This document shows positions 1-5,510 of a stretch of 6,430 nucleotides of DNA, piece by piece. The translations under genes were made by a program, and so were the position numbers. The stretch spans positions 1 through 6,430 of the forward strand of contig JALUWE010000530.1 of NCBI GenBank assembly GCA_027019845.1. The letters run 5' to 3'. This DNA comes from Anaerolineales bacterium. GTDB taxonomy: Bacteria; Chloroflexota; Anaerolineae; Anaerolineales; JABWBV01. Every line of letters begins with the position of its first letter. Position 1 is the stretch's first letter. Under the pieces are notes generated by a model, which was not told the origin of the DNA, ran no database searches, and worked only from the letters and a program-made list of their open reading frames with translations.

Positions 1-997
1 GCCGGGCCTGGTGCTCCTGGAAGCGGGCCGCGGTCTGCTCCCATTCGGCCAACTGCGTCCGGGCTTGCTGCCAGGCCTGGTGCGCGGCCTGAATCTCGGG
101 GCCGCGGGCGAGCACCGCCGCGTACGTCTCCCGCTCGCGCAGGCGTTCGGCAAGCTGTTGTTGGACGGACTCCAGCCGTTGCCGCGCGTTTTCGAGCTGC
201 CGCGCCAGCGCGTCCACCAGCTTGCGCTGCTCTTCCAGGCTGGCCGCGATTTTGCGCGCGTTCTCCACGATCTTTTCCTGGCTTTGGCGCGCCCGGGTGG
301 CCTGATCGAGTTGTGTTTGAATCTCCTCCAGGCGGGCGCGGCGGTCGCTTTCTTCGGCCAGCTCCGCGTTGATCTCCTGCAAACGCCCGTCCAGGCCGGC
401 GATCTCGCCTTCTACGGCCTTGCGCTGCTCCGCGGCGCGCTGGCGGTAGGTCTCCCAAACTTCCAACCCCAGGATACTGCTCAGGATGGCTTTGCGTTTG
501 GCCGGGGTCTGCTGGGTGAACTGGTCGGCTTTGCCCTGCAGGAAGAAGGCCGCGTTGATGAAGGTCTCGTAGTCCATGCGCAGGGTTTCTTCGATGCGCT
601 TTTGGGTGGCGCGCAACGTGCGCTCGGTGAGCGGCTTCCAGGTGATGTTCCCTGTTGGGTGTTCCACTGAATACTGTTCACTGGATACGGAAGACTGAGC
701 AATGTGGAACTCCAGCAGGGTGGCTTTGCCGCGCGGGTTGGTGCGCTGCACGCGGTAGCAATTGCCCTCGTACTCGAACTCGAACGTCACCTGGGCGGCG
801 TCGGATTGCATGTTGATCAGGCTTTCGTCGCGTTTGCGCGCCTGGCCGAAGAGCGCCCAGGTGATGGCGTCCAGCAGGCTGGATTTGCCCGCGCCGTTCG
901 CGCCCGCGATGCAGGCCAGGTCGAAACGGCTGAAATCCAGCGTGACTTCCTGGCGGTAAGAGAGAAAGCCGGAGATGGTGAGCGTGCGGGGGATCAT
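1..997 (-). CDS. sbcC: SbcC, Rad50-like exonuclease ATPase subunit (N-terminal part, cut by window edge)
   Basis: This is the ATPase subunit of the SbcCD (Rad50/Mre11-like) nuclease, which in known bacteria cleaves DNA hairpins and blocked ends in the cytoplasm. The 332 residues visible begin MIPRTLTISGFLSYRQ, a typical SbcC N terminus. They contain a P-loop (GANGAGKSS, residues 32-40), the LLDAITWALFG helix (41-51) and the Q-loop FFLQGKADQFTQQ with Gln154. From about residue 185 a charged, Glu/Gln/Arg-rich stretch looks like the first arm of the long coiled coil. Family members are usually around 1000 residues, so the hook, second arm and Walker B/signature lobe lie beyond position 1. The ATG at 997 fits the family N terminus, but no Shine-Dalgarno sequence precedes it; the upstream bases are C-rich and run straight into a repeat tract. 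No sbcD partner is visible upstream. Residues about 100-117 look like an inserted segment absent from typical members. Confidence 0.95.
   Translation of the reverse strand, partial: MIPRTLTISGFLSYRQEVTLDFSRFDLACIAGANGAGKSSLLDAITWALFGQARKRDESLINMQSDAAQVTFEFEYEGNCYRVQRTNPRGKATLLEFHIAQSSVSSEQYSVEHPTGNITWKPLTERTLRATQKRIEETLRMDYETFINAAFFLQGKADQFTQQTPAKRKAILSSILGLEVWETYRQRAAEQRKAVEGEIAGLDGRLQEINAELAEESDRRARLEEIQTQLDQATRARQSQEKIVENARKIAASLEEQRKLVDALARQLENARQRLESVQQQLAERLRERETYAAVLARGPEIQAAHQAWQQARTQLAEWEQTAARFQEHQAR
647..700. repeat. AT-richer repeat-like insert inside sbcC
   Basis: This 54-bp in-frame segment is visibly less GC-rich than the surrounding gene. It contains imperfect repeats of an ACTG-AATACTG-TTCACTGG pattern on the plus strand. 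It encodes residues about 100-117 of SbcC, Ser/Gln/Val-rich, between the conserved LLEF strand and the PLTERT block. From memory of the family, these blocks are usually joined by a short turn of a few residues. I infer an intergenic-type simple repeat that entered, or expanded inside, the coding region without breaking the frame. It could instead be a lineage-specific loop with chance similarity to such repeats. Confidence 0.5.
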
Positions 998-1021
998 GGG
1001 GGGGATTGGGGATTGGATATT

Positions 1022-1117
1022 GGGTAATTGGGTAATTGAGTAATTGGGTAATTGGGTAATTGGGTAATTGGGTAATTGGGTAATTGGGTAATTGAGTAAT
1101 TGGGTAATTGGGTAATT
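1022..1117. repeat. Tandem octamer repeat, 12 units of GGGTAATT
   Basis: Twelve consecutive 8-bp units fill this stretch. Ten are exactly GGGTAATT and two (1038 and 1094) are GAGTAATT. The 998-1021 lead-in is G-rich (GGGGATT, GGATATT), so repeat sequence reaches the sbcC start codon. Runs of GGG separated by 5-nt TAATT loops match the usual G-quadruplex pattern on the plus strand, which is the template strand for sbcC. The same octamer recurs in the opposite orientation at 3886-4008. I see no gene or clear promoter in 998-1235. Confidence 0.95.
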
Positions 1118-1130
1118 GTATCCTGCCTCC

Positions 1131-1214
1131 CTACTCCTTACTTCTTACTCCTTACTTCCTACTCCTTACTTCCTACTCCTTACTTCCTACTCCTTACTTC
1201 CTACTCCTTACTTC
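1131..1214. repeat. Tandem 14-bp pyrimidine repeat, six units
   Basis: Six head-to-tail units of CTACTCCTTACTTC start at 1131, 1145, 1159, 1173, 1187 and 1201; the second unit begins with T instead of C. Degenerate copies (TTACTCCCTACTCCC and similar) continue to about 1238 and run into the stop codon of the reductase gene. The tract is nearly pure pyrimidine on the plus strand apart from regularly spaced A residues. Together with the octamer block it accounts for the whole gap between sbcC and the reductase gene. There is no terminator hairpin with a T run. Confidence 0.93.
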
Positions 1215-1235
1215 TTACTCCCTACTCCCTACCTC

Positions 1236-2633
1236 TCACTTCCCCAATGCCCGGAGCATTTCTTCCACATCCGTGAACTTGACTCGCGGGCGGCCTTGTG
1301 CCTTGCCGCGTTCGATTTCCATCTGGTCGAGCCGTTTCCAGTCTTCGTAGGTGACGAAACGCGGTTGTCTGGCGCGGATGGTGGCTTCGGCCTGCTCGAT
1401 GCCGGGGTGGGGAGGGTGTAGCACGTTGCCCGCGGCCAGGTCTTCGACCATGCAGTCCACGGTTTCGACTGCGTCGGGCTTGTTGGTGCCGATCACGCCG
1501 CTGGGGCCGCGCTTGATCCAGCCGGCGGTGTACAGCCCGGTCAGGGGTTGCTCGCTGCCCATTTCGGTCACCCGCCCGCGCAGGTTGGGGATCACGCCCC
1601 AGCTGTCGTTGAACGGCACCCCGGGCAGGGGCACGCCGCGGTAGCCGATGGAGCGGAACACCAACCCGACGGCCAGTTCTTCGTATTGATCGGTGGCCCG
1701 CGGGCGCAGGGTGCCGGCCTCGGTGCGGTAGAGCACGTTTTTGACCAGCTTCATGCAGGTCACGCGGCCGTTTTGGTCGCCGTGCAATTCCACGGGGGAG
1801 ACCAGGAAGCGGAAGGTCAGGCGGCGGGATTTGCCGGTCGGCTGGTTGTTGGCGTAGCTCTGGATGATCTCGACTTTGCGCTTCAGGCCGCGGTCGTCGC
1901 TGTTTTCCAGGTCGTACCGGCTGAGTTCGTCCAGTTCGGCTTCTTCGGGCGGTACGAGCACATCGCAGTCGGCCAGCTCGCCCATTTCCTTGATTTCGGG
2001 CGTGGTGAAGGCGGCCTGCGCCGGTCCGCGGCGTCCCAACACAAACACTTCCTTGACGCGGCTGTGGCGCAGGGCCTCCAGCGCGTAGTCCGCGATGTCG
2101 GTGGTTGCCAGCTCTTCGGGGGTGCGGCACAGGATGCGCGCCACGTCCATGGCCACGTTCCCCACGCCGATCACCGCCACCCGCTCCTGGGTCAGGTCGA
2201 ATGTCAGGTGGCGGTAGTCGGGGTGGCCGTTGTACCAGGCCACGAATTCGGTGGCCGCGTGGCTGCCCTCCAGGTCGATGCCGGGGATGTTGAGCCGTTT
2301 GTCGGTCTGCGCGCCGGTGCAGAACACGATCTGGTGGTAGTGTTGTTTGAGTTCCTCCAGGGTGACGTGTTTGCCGAATTCGACGTTGCCGTAGAAGCGG
2401 AAGTTGGGTTTGGAGGCGATGCGGTCGTAGGCTTTGGTGACCGATTTGATCTTGGGATGGTCGGGCGCGACGCCGCCGCGCACGAGGCCAAAGGGGGTGG
2501 GCAGCCGCTCGAACATGTCGATTTCCACCGACAGCCCTTTTCGCCGCATCAGGCTGTCCGCAGTGTAAAAGGCCGCCGGGCCGGAGCCGATGATCGCCAC
2601 GCGCAACGGGTTTTGGGGAGTGCCAATGGTCAT
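1236..2633 (-). CDS. Ferredoxin-NADP+ reductase, FprA/adrenodoxin reductase type
   Basis: This FAD flavoprotein is predicted to pass electrons between NADPH and a ferredoxin in the cytoplasm. The 465-residue length fits the FprA/adrenodoxin reductase family (about 450-460). Motifs occur in the expected order. The FAD dinucleotide loop is GSGPAAF (16-22), followed by LPTPFGLVRGGVAPDHPKIK (44-63), which is highly typical of this family. FCTGAQ lies at 104-109. The NADP-binding loop is GVGNVAMDVARIL (156-168), RRGPAQAAFT is at 201-210, and the C-terminal GWIKRGPSGVIGTNK (371-385) closes the FAD site. The ATG at 2633 follows GGGGGAGG (2642-2649) by 8 nt. The upstream CBS-protein gene stops only 3 bp before it, so the two are very likely co-transcribed and translationally coupled. 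Its own stop codon lies in the degenerate edge of the 14-bp repeat tract. The natural ferredoxin partner is not visible here. Confidence 0.93.
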   Translation of the reverse strand: MTIGTPQNPLRVAIIGSGPAAFYTADSLMRRKGLSVEIDMFERLPTPFGLVRGGVAPDHPKIKSVTKAYDRIASKPNFRFYGNVEFGKHVTLEELKQHYHQIVFCTGAQTDKRLNIPGIDLEGSHAATEFVAWYNGHPDYRHLTFDLTQERVAVIGVGNVAMDVARILCRTPEELATTDIADYALEALRHSRVKEVFVLGRRGPAQAAFTTPEIKEMGELADCDVLVPPEEAELDELSRYDLENSDDRGLKRKVEIIQSYANNQPTGKSRRLTFRFLVSPVELHGDQNGRVTCMKLVKNVLYRTEAGTLRPRATDQYEELAVGLVFRSIGYRGVPLPGVPFNDSWGVIPNLRGRVTEMGSEQPLTGLYTAGWIKRGPSGVIGTNKPDAVETVDCMVEDLAAGNVLHPPHPGIEQAEATIRARQPRFVTYEDWKRLDQMEIERGKAQGRPRVKFTDVEEMLRALGK

Positions 2634-2636
2634 GGT

Positions 2637-3071
2637 TTATGCCTCCCCCTCAGCGGTGATCATGGTTTCCAGGGTGTGCACCTGGCCTTTGTACGCGTCT
2701 CGTTCGGCCTTGAGCACGTCTCCGATGGTGACGATGCCCACCAGCCTGCCCTGATCCATCACCGGCAGGTGGCGGAAGCGTTTTTCGGTCATGGTGTGCG
2801 CCACTGAGTGCAGATCATCTTGCGGCATTCCGACGATCACCTTGCGGGTCATCACCGCGCGGACGGGTTTGGAAAAGTCCGCCTCGTCGCCGGCCGCGTA
2901 ACGGATCAAATCTCGTTCGGTGATGATGCCGACCAGTTTTTCGTCGTCCAACACCACCAGCCCGCCGATGTTGTTATCCTCCATCAGACGCACCGCGTCT
3001 TTGAGGGATTTGTCCGGGCTGATGGTAATGACGGTGCTGCCTTTTTTAGCGAGAATATCGCTGATTTTCAT
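2637..3071 (-). CDS. Two-CBS-domain protein (stand-alone Bateman module)
   Basis: This 144-residue soluble protein consists almost entirely of two CBS domains. CBS1 spans about residues 8-62 and contains SLKDAVRLMEDNNIGGLVV, followed by LVGIITERDLIRY. CBS2 spans about 73-126 and contains DLHSVAHTMTEKRFRHLPVMD, then LVGIVTIGDVLKAE. The GIxTxxDL/V ends of both domains are the usual ligand-contacting motifs. Stand-alone CBS pairs commonly bind adenosine nucleotides such as AMP, ATP or NAD and act as energy or redox sensors; the ligand here is unknown. The ATG at 3071 is preceded by a perfect AGGAGG at suitable spacing. It is followed 3 bp later by the ferredoxin-NADP reductase, so a regulatory link to redox metabolism is a reasonable inference but is not shown by the sequence. 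No extra DNA-binding or catalytic domain is present. Confidence 0.93.
   Translation of the reverse strand: MKISDILAKKGSTVITISPDKSLKDAVRLMEDNNIGGLVVLDDEKLVGIITERDLIRYAAGDEADFSKPVRAVMTRKVIVGMPQDDLHSVAHTMTEKRFRHLPVMDQGRLVGIVTIGDVLKAERDAYKGQVHTLETMITAEGEA
2642..2649 (-). promoter_or_regulatory. Shine-Dalgarno site of the reductase gene
   Basis: GGGGGAGG on the minus strand lies 8 nt before the ATG at 2633, inside the last codons of the CBS-protein gene. It supports this start and indicates coupled translation. Confidence 0.75.
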
Positions 3072-3076
3072 GGGGG

Positions 3077-3083
3077 TCCTCCT
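3077..3083 (-). promoter_or_regulatory. Strong Shine-Dalgarno site of the CBS-domain gene
   Basis: AGGAGGA on the minus strand ends 5 nt before the ATG at 3071 and fixes that start. It is the best ribosome binding site in the window. Confidence 0.85.
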
Positions 3084-3123
3084 GAGGAGTTCGGGTTTTG
3101 CGTTTTAAGTTGGGCGCGTGGTA

Positions 3124-3129
3124 ATTATA
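3124..3129 (-). promoter_or_regulatory. Possible -10 element for the CBS-reductase pair
   Basis: A consensus TATAAT on the minus strand lies in the 74-bp gap between the membrane-kinase gene and the CBS gene, about 50 nt before the CBS start. I do not see a convincing -35 hexamer at 16-18 bp. The surrounding TAATTATA is nearly palindromic, so the match may partly reflect AT content. If real, it would allow the CBS-reductase pair to be expressed apart from the upstream gene. Confidence 0.45.
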
Positions 3130-3145
3130 CCCTCCTCCGAACGTT

Positions 3146-3805
3146 TCATCCCCTCCACAACAGCGCGATGGCGGCCGCGGTTACCGTCAGATTGTCCACG
3201 CCGCGCACCGAGACGGCCTCGACCAGCGCGGTGAGGCCCGCTACCAGGGCTGCGGTACGCACCGCGGTGATGAAGGCCATTTCCGGCGGGCCGGGGGGCA
3301 GCCACAGGGCCAGGGCGGTCCACACCCAGGCCGCGGCGAAAAACGTCAGGCTGCCGGCCAGCGTGCGGGTGTGCCCGGCGACGGTGTAGCGTCCCCAGCC
3401 CACGGCGCGGCCCACCACCGGCGCCAGCCCGTCCCCCCACGTCAGCGGCATCAGGGCCGCGATCATCAGGCGCGGGCGGTCCCAAAACAGCAGCGCGCAC
3501 ACCCCGGCTGCAAACGGAAAGTACACCGTGCCCAGGTTCGAGCGGTCGGTGCTGGCCATCGCCGCGAAGAAGCCGTACTTCCAATCCAGAAAATTGAGCA
3601 GCATGAAGCCCGCACAGGCCGCCACGAACGGCCACGGCGTGCTGAACAGCCACGGCAAGGCCCACATCACCATGCCCACGCCGATATGCACCACCTTGCG
3701 GGTGAAATCCGAGGGTAGCCCCCGCCACCGCCGCAGCCCCTCCGCGGCCGCGATCAGCGCGAAAATGTACACCAGTGTGATCACGAAACCGAAAAAGTCG
3801 TTCAT
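3146..3805 (-). CDS. Membrane dolichol/phytol kinase-family protein (phosphatidate cytidylyltransferase-like)
   Basis: This is an integral membrane protein of 219 residues with about six to seven hydrophobic segments (around 5-22, 41-56, 58-72, 93-108, 112-124, 153-170, 176-198 and 205-217). Motifs match the SEC59/VTE5-type CTP-dependent polyprenol or phytol kinase family: RKVVHIGVG (36-44), DRSNLGTVYFP (87-97), GDGLAPVVGR (124-133), the RTLAGS loop (147-152), and E196 with VDNLTV (203-208). Such enzymes phosphorylate long-chain isoprenoid alcohols or related lipids at the membrane. The substrate here cannot be read from sequence. The RTLAGS loop has Ala where relatives commonly have Glu (K-T/S-x-E-G-S). 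The ATG at 3805 is preceded by AAAGGAA about 9-10 nt upstream. It is the first gene after a repeat field and lies 74 bp before the CBS gene, in the same direction. Automated pipelines often label this family phosphatidate cytidylyltransferase. Confidence 0.8.
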   Translation of the reverse strand: MNDFFGFVITLVYIFALIAAAEGLRRWRGLPSDFTRKVVHIGVGMVMWALPWLFSTPWPFVAACAGFMLLNFLDWKYGFFAAMASTDRSNLGTVYFPFAAGVCALLFWDRPRLMIAALMPLTWGDGLAPVVGRAVGWGRYTVAGHTRTLAGSLTFFAAAWVWTALALWLPPGPPEMAFITAVRTAALVAGLTALVEAVSVRGVDNLTVTAAAIALLWRG

Positions 3806-3824
3806 CCAAACCGTTCCTTTCAGT

Positions 3825-3888
3825 TCCTTCGACTACGAGCGACCGGAGTTCGGTATGAACTCTCCCCGCCCTCCGCTCAGGATGCAAT
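3825..3888. repeat. Hairpin repeat element, copy A (long variant)
   Basis: This 64-bp copy begins TCCTTCGACTACGAGCGA and ends GCCCTCCGCTCAGGATGCAA plus T, the same outer parts as copy C. Its centre is replaced by a longer core with the inverted repeat GAGTTC-GGTAT-GAACTC. It starts 19 bp before the membrane-kinase start codon, so it would lie in that gene's leader if transcription begins upstream. The core resembles copy E. Confidence 0.85.
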
Positions 3889-3916
3889 TACCCAATTACC
3901 CAATTACCCAATACCC
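3886..3916. repeat. Short octamer tract between hairpin copies A and B
   Basis: Three AATTACCC units start at 3886, 3894 and 3902, followed by AATACCC. This is the same octamer as at 1022-1117 but inverted. The first unit overlaps the terminal AAT of copy A, so the tandem and hairpin units are fused without spacer. Confidence 0.9.
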
Positions 3917-3965
3917 ATCCTTCGACTACAGGCTCACTCCATTCGCCCTCCGCTCAGGATGCAAT
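3917..3965. repeat. Hairpin repeat element, copy B
   Basis: This 49-bp copy matches copy C at 44 of 49 positions by eye. All five differences fall in an 8-bp window, the left arm of the inner stem (AGGCTCAC instead of GAGCGAAT). The outer ATCCT/AGGAT pairing is kept, but the inner stem is destroyed. Confidence 0.88.
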
Positions 3966-4015
3966 ATCCAATACCCAATTACCCAATTACCCAATTACCC
4001 AATTACCCAATACCC
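3966..4015. repeat. Octamer tract between hairpin copies B and C
   Basis: Four exact AATTACCC units start at 3977, 3985, 3993 and 4001, bordered by AATACCC units on both sides. On the minus strand this reads as GGG runs with 5-nt loops. It is a potential G-quadruplex on the same strand as the transcripts, unlike the tract at 1022-1117. I see no gene in 3806-4063; repeats account for almost all of it. Confidence 0.9.
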
Positions 4016-4064
4016 ATCCTTCGACTACGAGCGAATTCCATTCGCCCTCCGCTCAGGATGCAAT
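4016..4064. repeat. Hairpin repeat element, copy C (49 bp, identical to copy D inverted)
   Basis: The element starts ATCCTTCGACTACGAGCGAA and ends CGCTCAGGATGCAAT. It can fold with outer arms ATCCT/AGGAT and either GAGCG/CGCTC or the inner GCGAAT-TCC-ATTCGC stem. Its reverse complement occurs without any mismatch at 6227-6275. The final T at 4064 is also the last base of the HEAT-like gene's stop codon. There is no downstream T run, so this is not a standard intrinsic terminator, though a role at the 3' end of that mRNA is possible. Confidence 0.92.
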
Positions 4065-4831
4065 TACCCATCCCCCAACCTCCCCACCGCGCGCGCCACC
4101 GCCCGCGACGGCCCCGCGTTGGCGGCCAGACGGCGCAAGATGGCGACCGCGCGCGCGGCGTGCTCCTGCGCCCAGGAAGCGGACAGCGCGCGGGTGATCA
4201 CCCACACGTTCGGGTCGGGTTGCCGCGCCCAATCGTGGAGCAGCCCCAACACGCTTTCCGCGTCCCCGCGCCCGGCCAGCGCGCTCAAGCACTCCACCAG
4301 CGCGGCACGCACCGCGCGGCTCTCTTCCCGTTGGAGCGGGGAGAGCAGGGTGTGGATGCTCTCCGGCGAGGGTTGGCAGGCCGGGAAGAGCATCAGGCCG
4401 GTGGATTGGAGGCGGGCGGCTTTTTTGCCTGCTGCGGCCAGCCATTTTTCCGCCAGGGGGCGCAGTTTTTCCGGGGAAGCGTGCGCGCTGCTGGCCAGGC
4501 TGCGCGCCAGGGTACGGCGTATTTCCGGGTTGGGGTGGCGTGCGGCGGGGGTGAGATCGCCGGGGATGGCGTCCAGCCCTTGCAGGTAGCGCTCGGCCAG
4601 GGCGACCGCGGCCAGGCCGCACACCGCCGGGTCCGGGTCGTGCAGCAGGGGGCGCAGGCTTTTGACGGGCAGGCGGGCGAGGGCGCGTCCCAGGGGGAGC
4701 AGATCGTCGGGGGGCAGGGCCTCGTCCGGGGTGGCGCGCACCCTGTCGAGGGCCGCGGCCAGCGCGTCCGGGTGCCCGATCCGGGCCGCGGCTTTCAGGT
4801 CGGTGAGCAGTTCGCGGAGGCGGGGTTTCAT
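4064..4831 (-). CDS. HEAT-repeat-like alpha-solenoid protein, function unknown
   Basis: I do not recognise a specific function. The 255-residue protein is Ala/Leu/Arg-rich and almost entirely helical in character, with no signal peptide or membrane segment. HEAT-like turns with the pattern x-D/N-P-x-V recur at HDPDPAV (64-70), RHPNPEI (98-104), the looser REESRAV (168-174) and RQPDPNV (203-209). Each is followed by an Ala/Leu helix, giving a repeat spacing of about 35 residues. Such solenoids usually bind proteins or nucleic acids. The C-terminal DPNVWVITRAL stretch is faintly reminiscent of AlkD-type DNA alkylation repair solenoids, but this is too weak to call. The ATG at 4831 overlaps the VapC stop by 4 nt (ATGA), which implies translational coupling to the toxin. 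The stop codon is formed by the repeat element downstream, so the final Gly-Asp-Gly may be repeat-derived. Confidence 0.8.
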   Translation of the reverse strand: MKPRLRELLTDLKAAARIGHPDALAAALDRVRATPDEALPPDDLLPLGRALARLPVKSLRPLLHDPDPAVCGLAAVALAERYLQGLDAIPGDLTPAARHPNPEIRRTLARSLASSAHASPEKLRPLAEKWLAAAGKKAARLQSTGLMLFPACQPSPESIHTLLSPLQREESRAVRAALVECLSALAGRGDAESVLGLLHDWARQPDPNVWVITRALSASWAQEHAARAVAILRRLAANAGPSRAVARAVGRLGDG

Positions 4832-5250
4832 GTTGCTGGATTGATTACCTGGCGAAGAATCCGGCTGGCACGAGCGCGCTGATCGGTGTCTAGCGTAGCC
4901 AGGGGAAGATTGAGCTTGTGGGCGATAGCGATGTAAAAAGCATCTGCCCCGCGCACGCCCCAGGCGGCTGCCGCTTCCGTAGCAATTTGAACCACGGCTC
5001 GATCCATTTCCACCAGCCGGAGGTCTGGCAGGTTTTTCAGTGAGGTAACGGCCCGCCGCGCCAGACCGGGGCTGGCAGTGTGCCGCGAGATAGCCGCGGC
5101 CACTTCGACTACCAACAGCGCGGGGGCCAGGAAGCGAGTCCCGCGGGCACGTTGCGCTTCCAGCCAGTTGCGAGCCGTCTGGTGGAAGACATCCCCGGCC
5201 ACCAGCCGCGCAACCAGGATGCTGGCATCTACTACGATGTATCCGTTCAC
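4828..5250 (-). CDS. vapC: VapC-like PIN-domain toxin ribonuclease
   Basis: This is a PIN-domain protein of 140 residues, the usual size of VapC toxins, which are Mg-dependent RNases that cut tRNA or rRNA when free of antitoxin. The acidic active-site residues are present: D8 in VVDASI, E49 in VVEVAAAI, D103 in GADAFYIAIA, and D121/D123 in TLDTDQ. The enzyme therefore looks intact. The start is GTG at 5250, overlapping the antitoxin stop (GTGA, 4 nt). AAAGAGG lies upstream in the antitoxin's last codons. The stop overlaps the ATG of the HEAT-like gene. The GTG start and coupling are typical of toxin genes that depend on antitoxin translation. The RNA target cannot be inferred from this sequence. 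Confidence 0.9.
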   Translation of the reverse strand: MNGYIVVDASILVARLVAGDVFHQTARNWLEAQRARGTRFLAPALLVVEVAAAISRHTASPGLARRAVTSLKNLPDLRLVEMDRAVVQIATEAAAAWGVRGADAFYIAIAHKLNLPLATLDTDQRARASRILRQVINPAT

Positions 5251-5498
5251 TCGCGCGCCTCTTTCAGTGCCTCGATGCTGGTGACGTCTTCGGGCCAGCG
5301 AGCGCCGATCTCAGCGGCCAGCCTGTCCAGCGATGCCCAAACCGCCTGGGTATCCTCTTGGGCGGGTCGTTTTACCGGTAGGATCACCGCAACCACGTCC
5401 CCCCGGTAGGTAATTTGAATTTCGACTCCTTTTTGGCGCACCTGGCGAATCAAATCGCTGGTGCGTTGTTTGAGTTCGCGGATGCCGACGGTGATCAT
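5247..5498 (-). CDS. Phd/YefM-family antitoxin
   Basis: This 83-residue protein has an N-terminal MITVGIRELKQRTSDLIRQV, typical of the Phd/YefM antitoxin fold that dimerises and binds operator DNA. It continues with ITYRGDVVAVILPV (29-42). The more polar, charged C-terminal part (about 45-83) would wrap around and inhibit the PIN toxin encoded next. The open frame continues upstream to 6233 in the shadow of the HAD gene. I choose the ATG at 5498 because it matches the family N terminus and follows GGAGAG by 6 nt. It overlaps the toxin gene by 4 nt. Autoregulation by the antitoxin or toxin-antitoxin complex is expected, and operator-like repeats lie just upstream. Phd-type antitoxins paired with PIN toxins are common, and such pairs are usually called VapBC-like. 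Confidence 0.9.
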   Translation of the reverse strand: MITVGIRELKQRTSDLIRQVRQKGVEIQITYRGDVVAVILPVKRPAQEDTQAVWASLDRLAAEIGARWPEDVTSIEALKEARE

Positions 5499-5510
5499 TG
5501 GCAACTCTCC

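Noticed and set aside
11..670. A 219-codon plus-strand open frame
   Set aside because: It lies opposite the SbcC coding region, whose Walker A and Q-loop motifs are unmistakable. The translation has no domain features.
1548..2807. A 419-codon open frame on the plus strand
   Set aside because: It is antisense to the well-supported reductase and part of the CBS gene. The translation is low-complexity His/Val/Gly-rich with no recognisable motif, as expected from high-GC codon shadowing.
3825..4064. CRISPR array
   Set aside because: Repeated elements are separated by tandem octamers rather than unique spacers of constant length, and no cas genes are present.
4016..4064. Rho-independent terminator at the end of the toxin-antitoxin-HEAT operon
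   Set aside because: A stem can form, but no T run follows on the transcript strand. The same sequence also occurs away from gene ends, so it is annotated as a repeat.
3528..4589. A 353-codon plus-strand open frame crossing the repeat field
   Set aside because: Its middle is a translation of tandem repeats and its flanks are antisense to two real genes.
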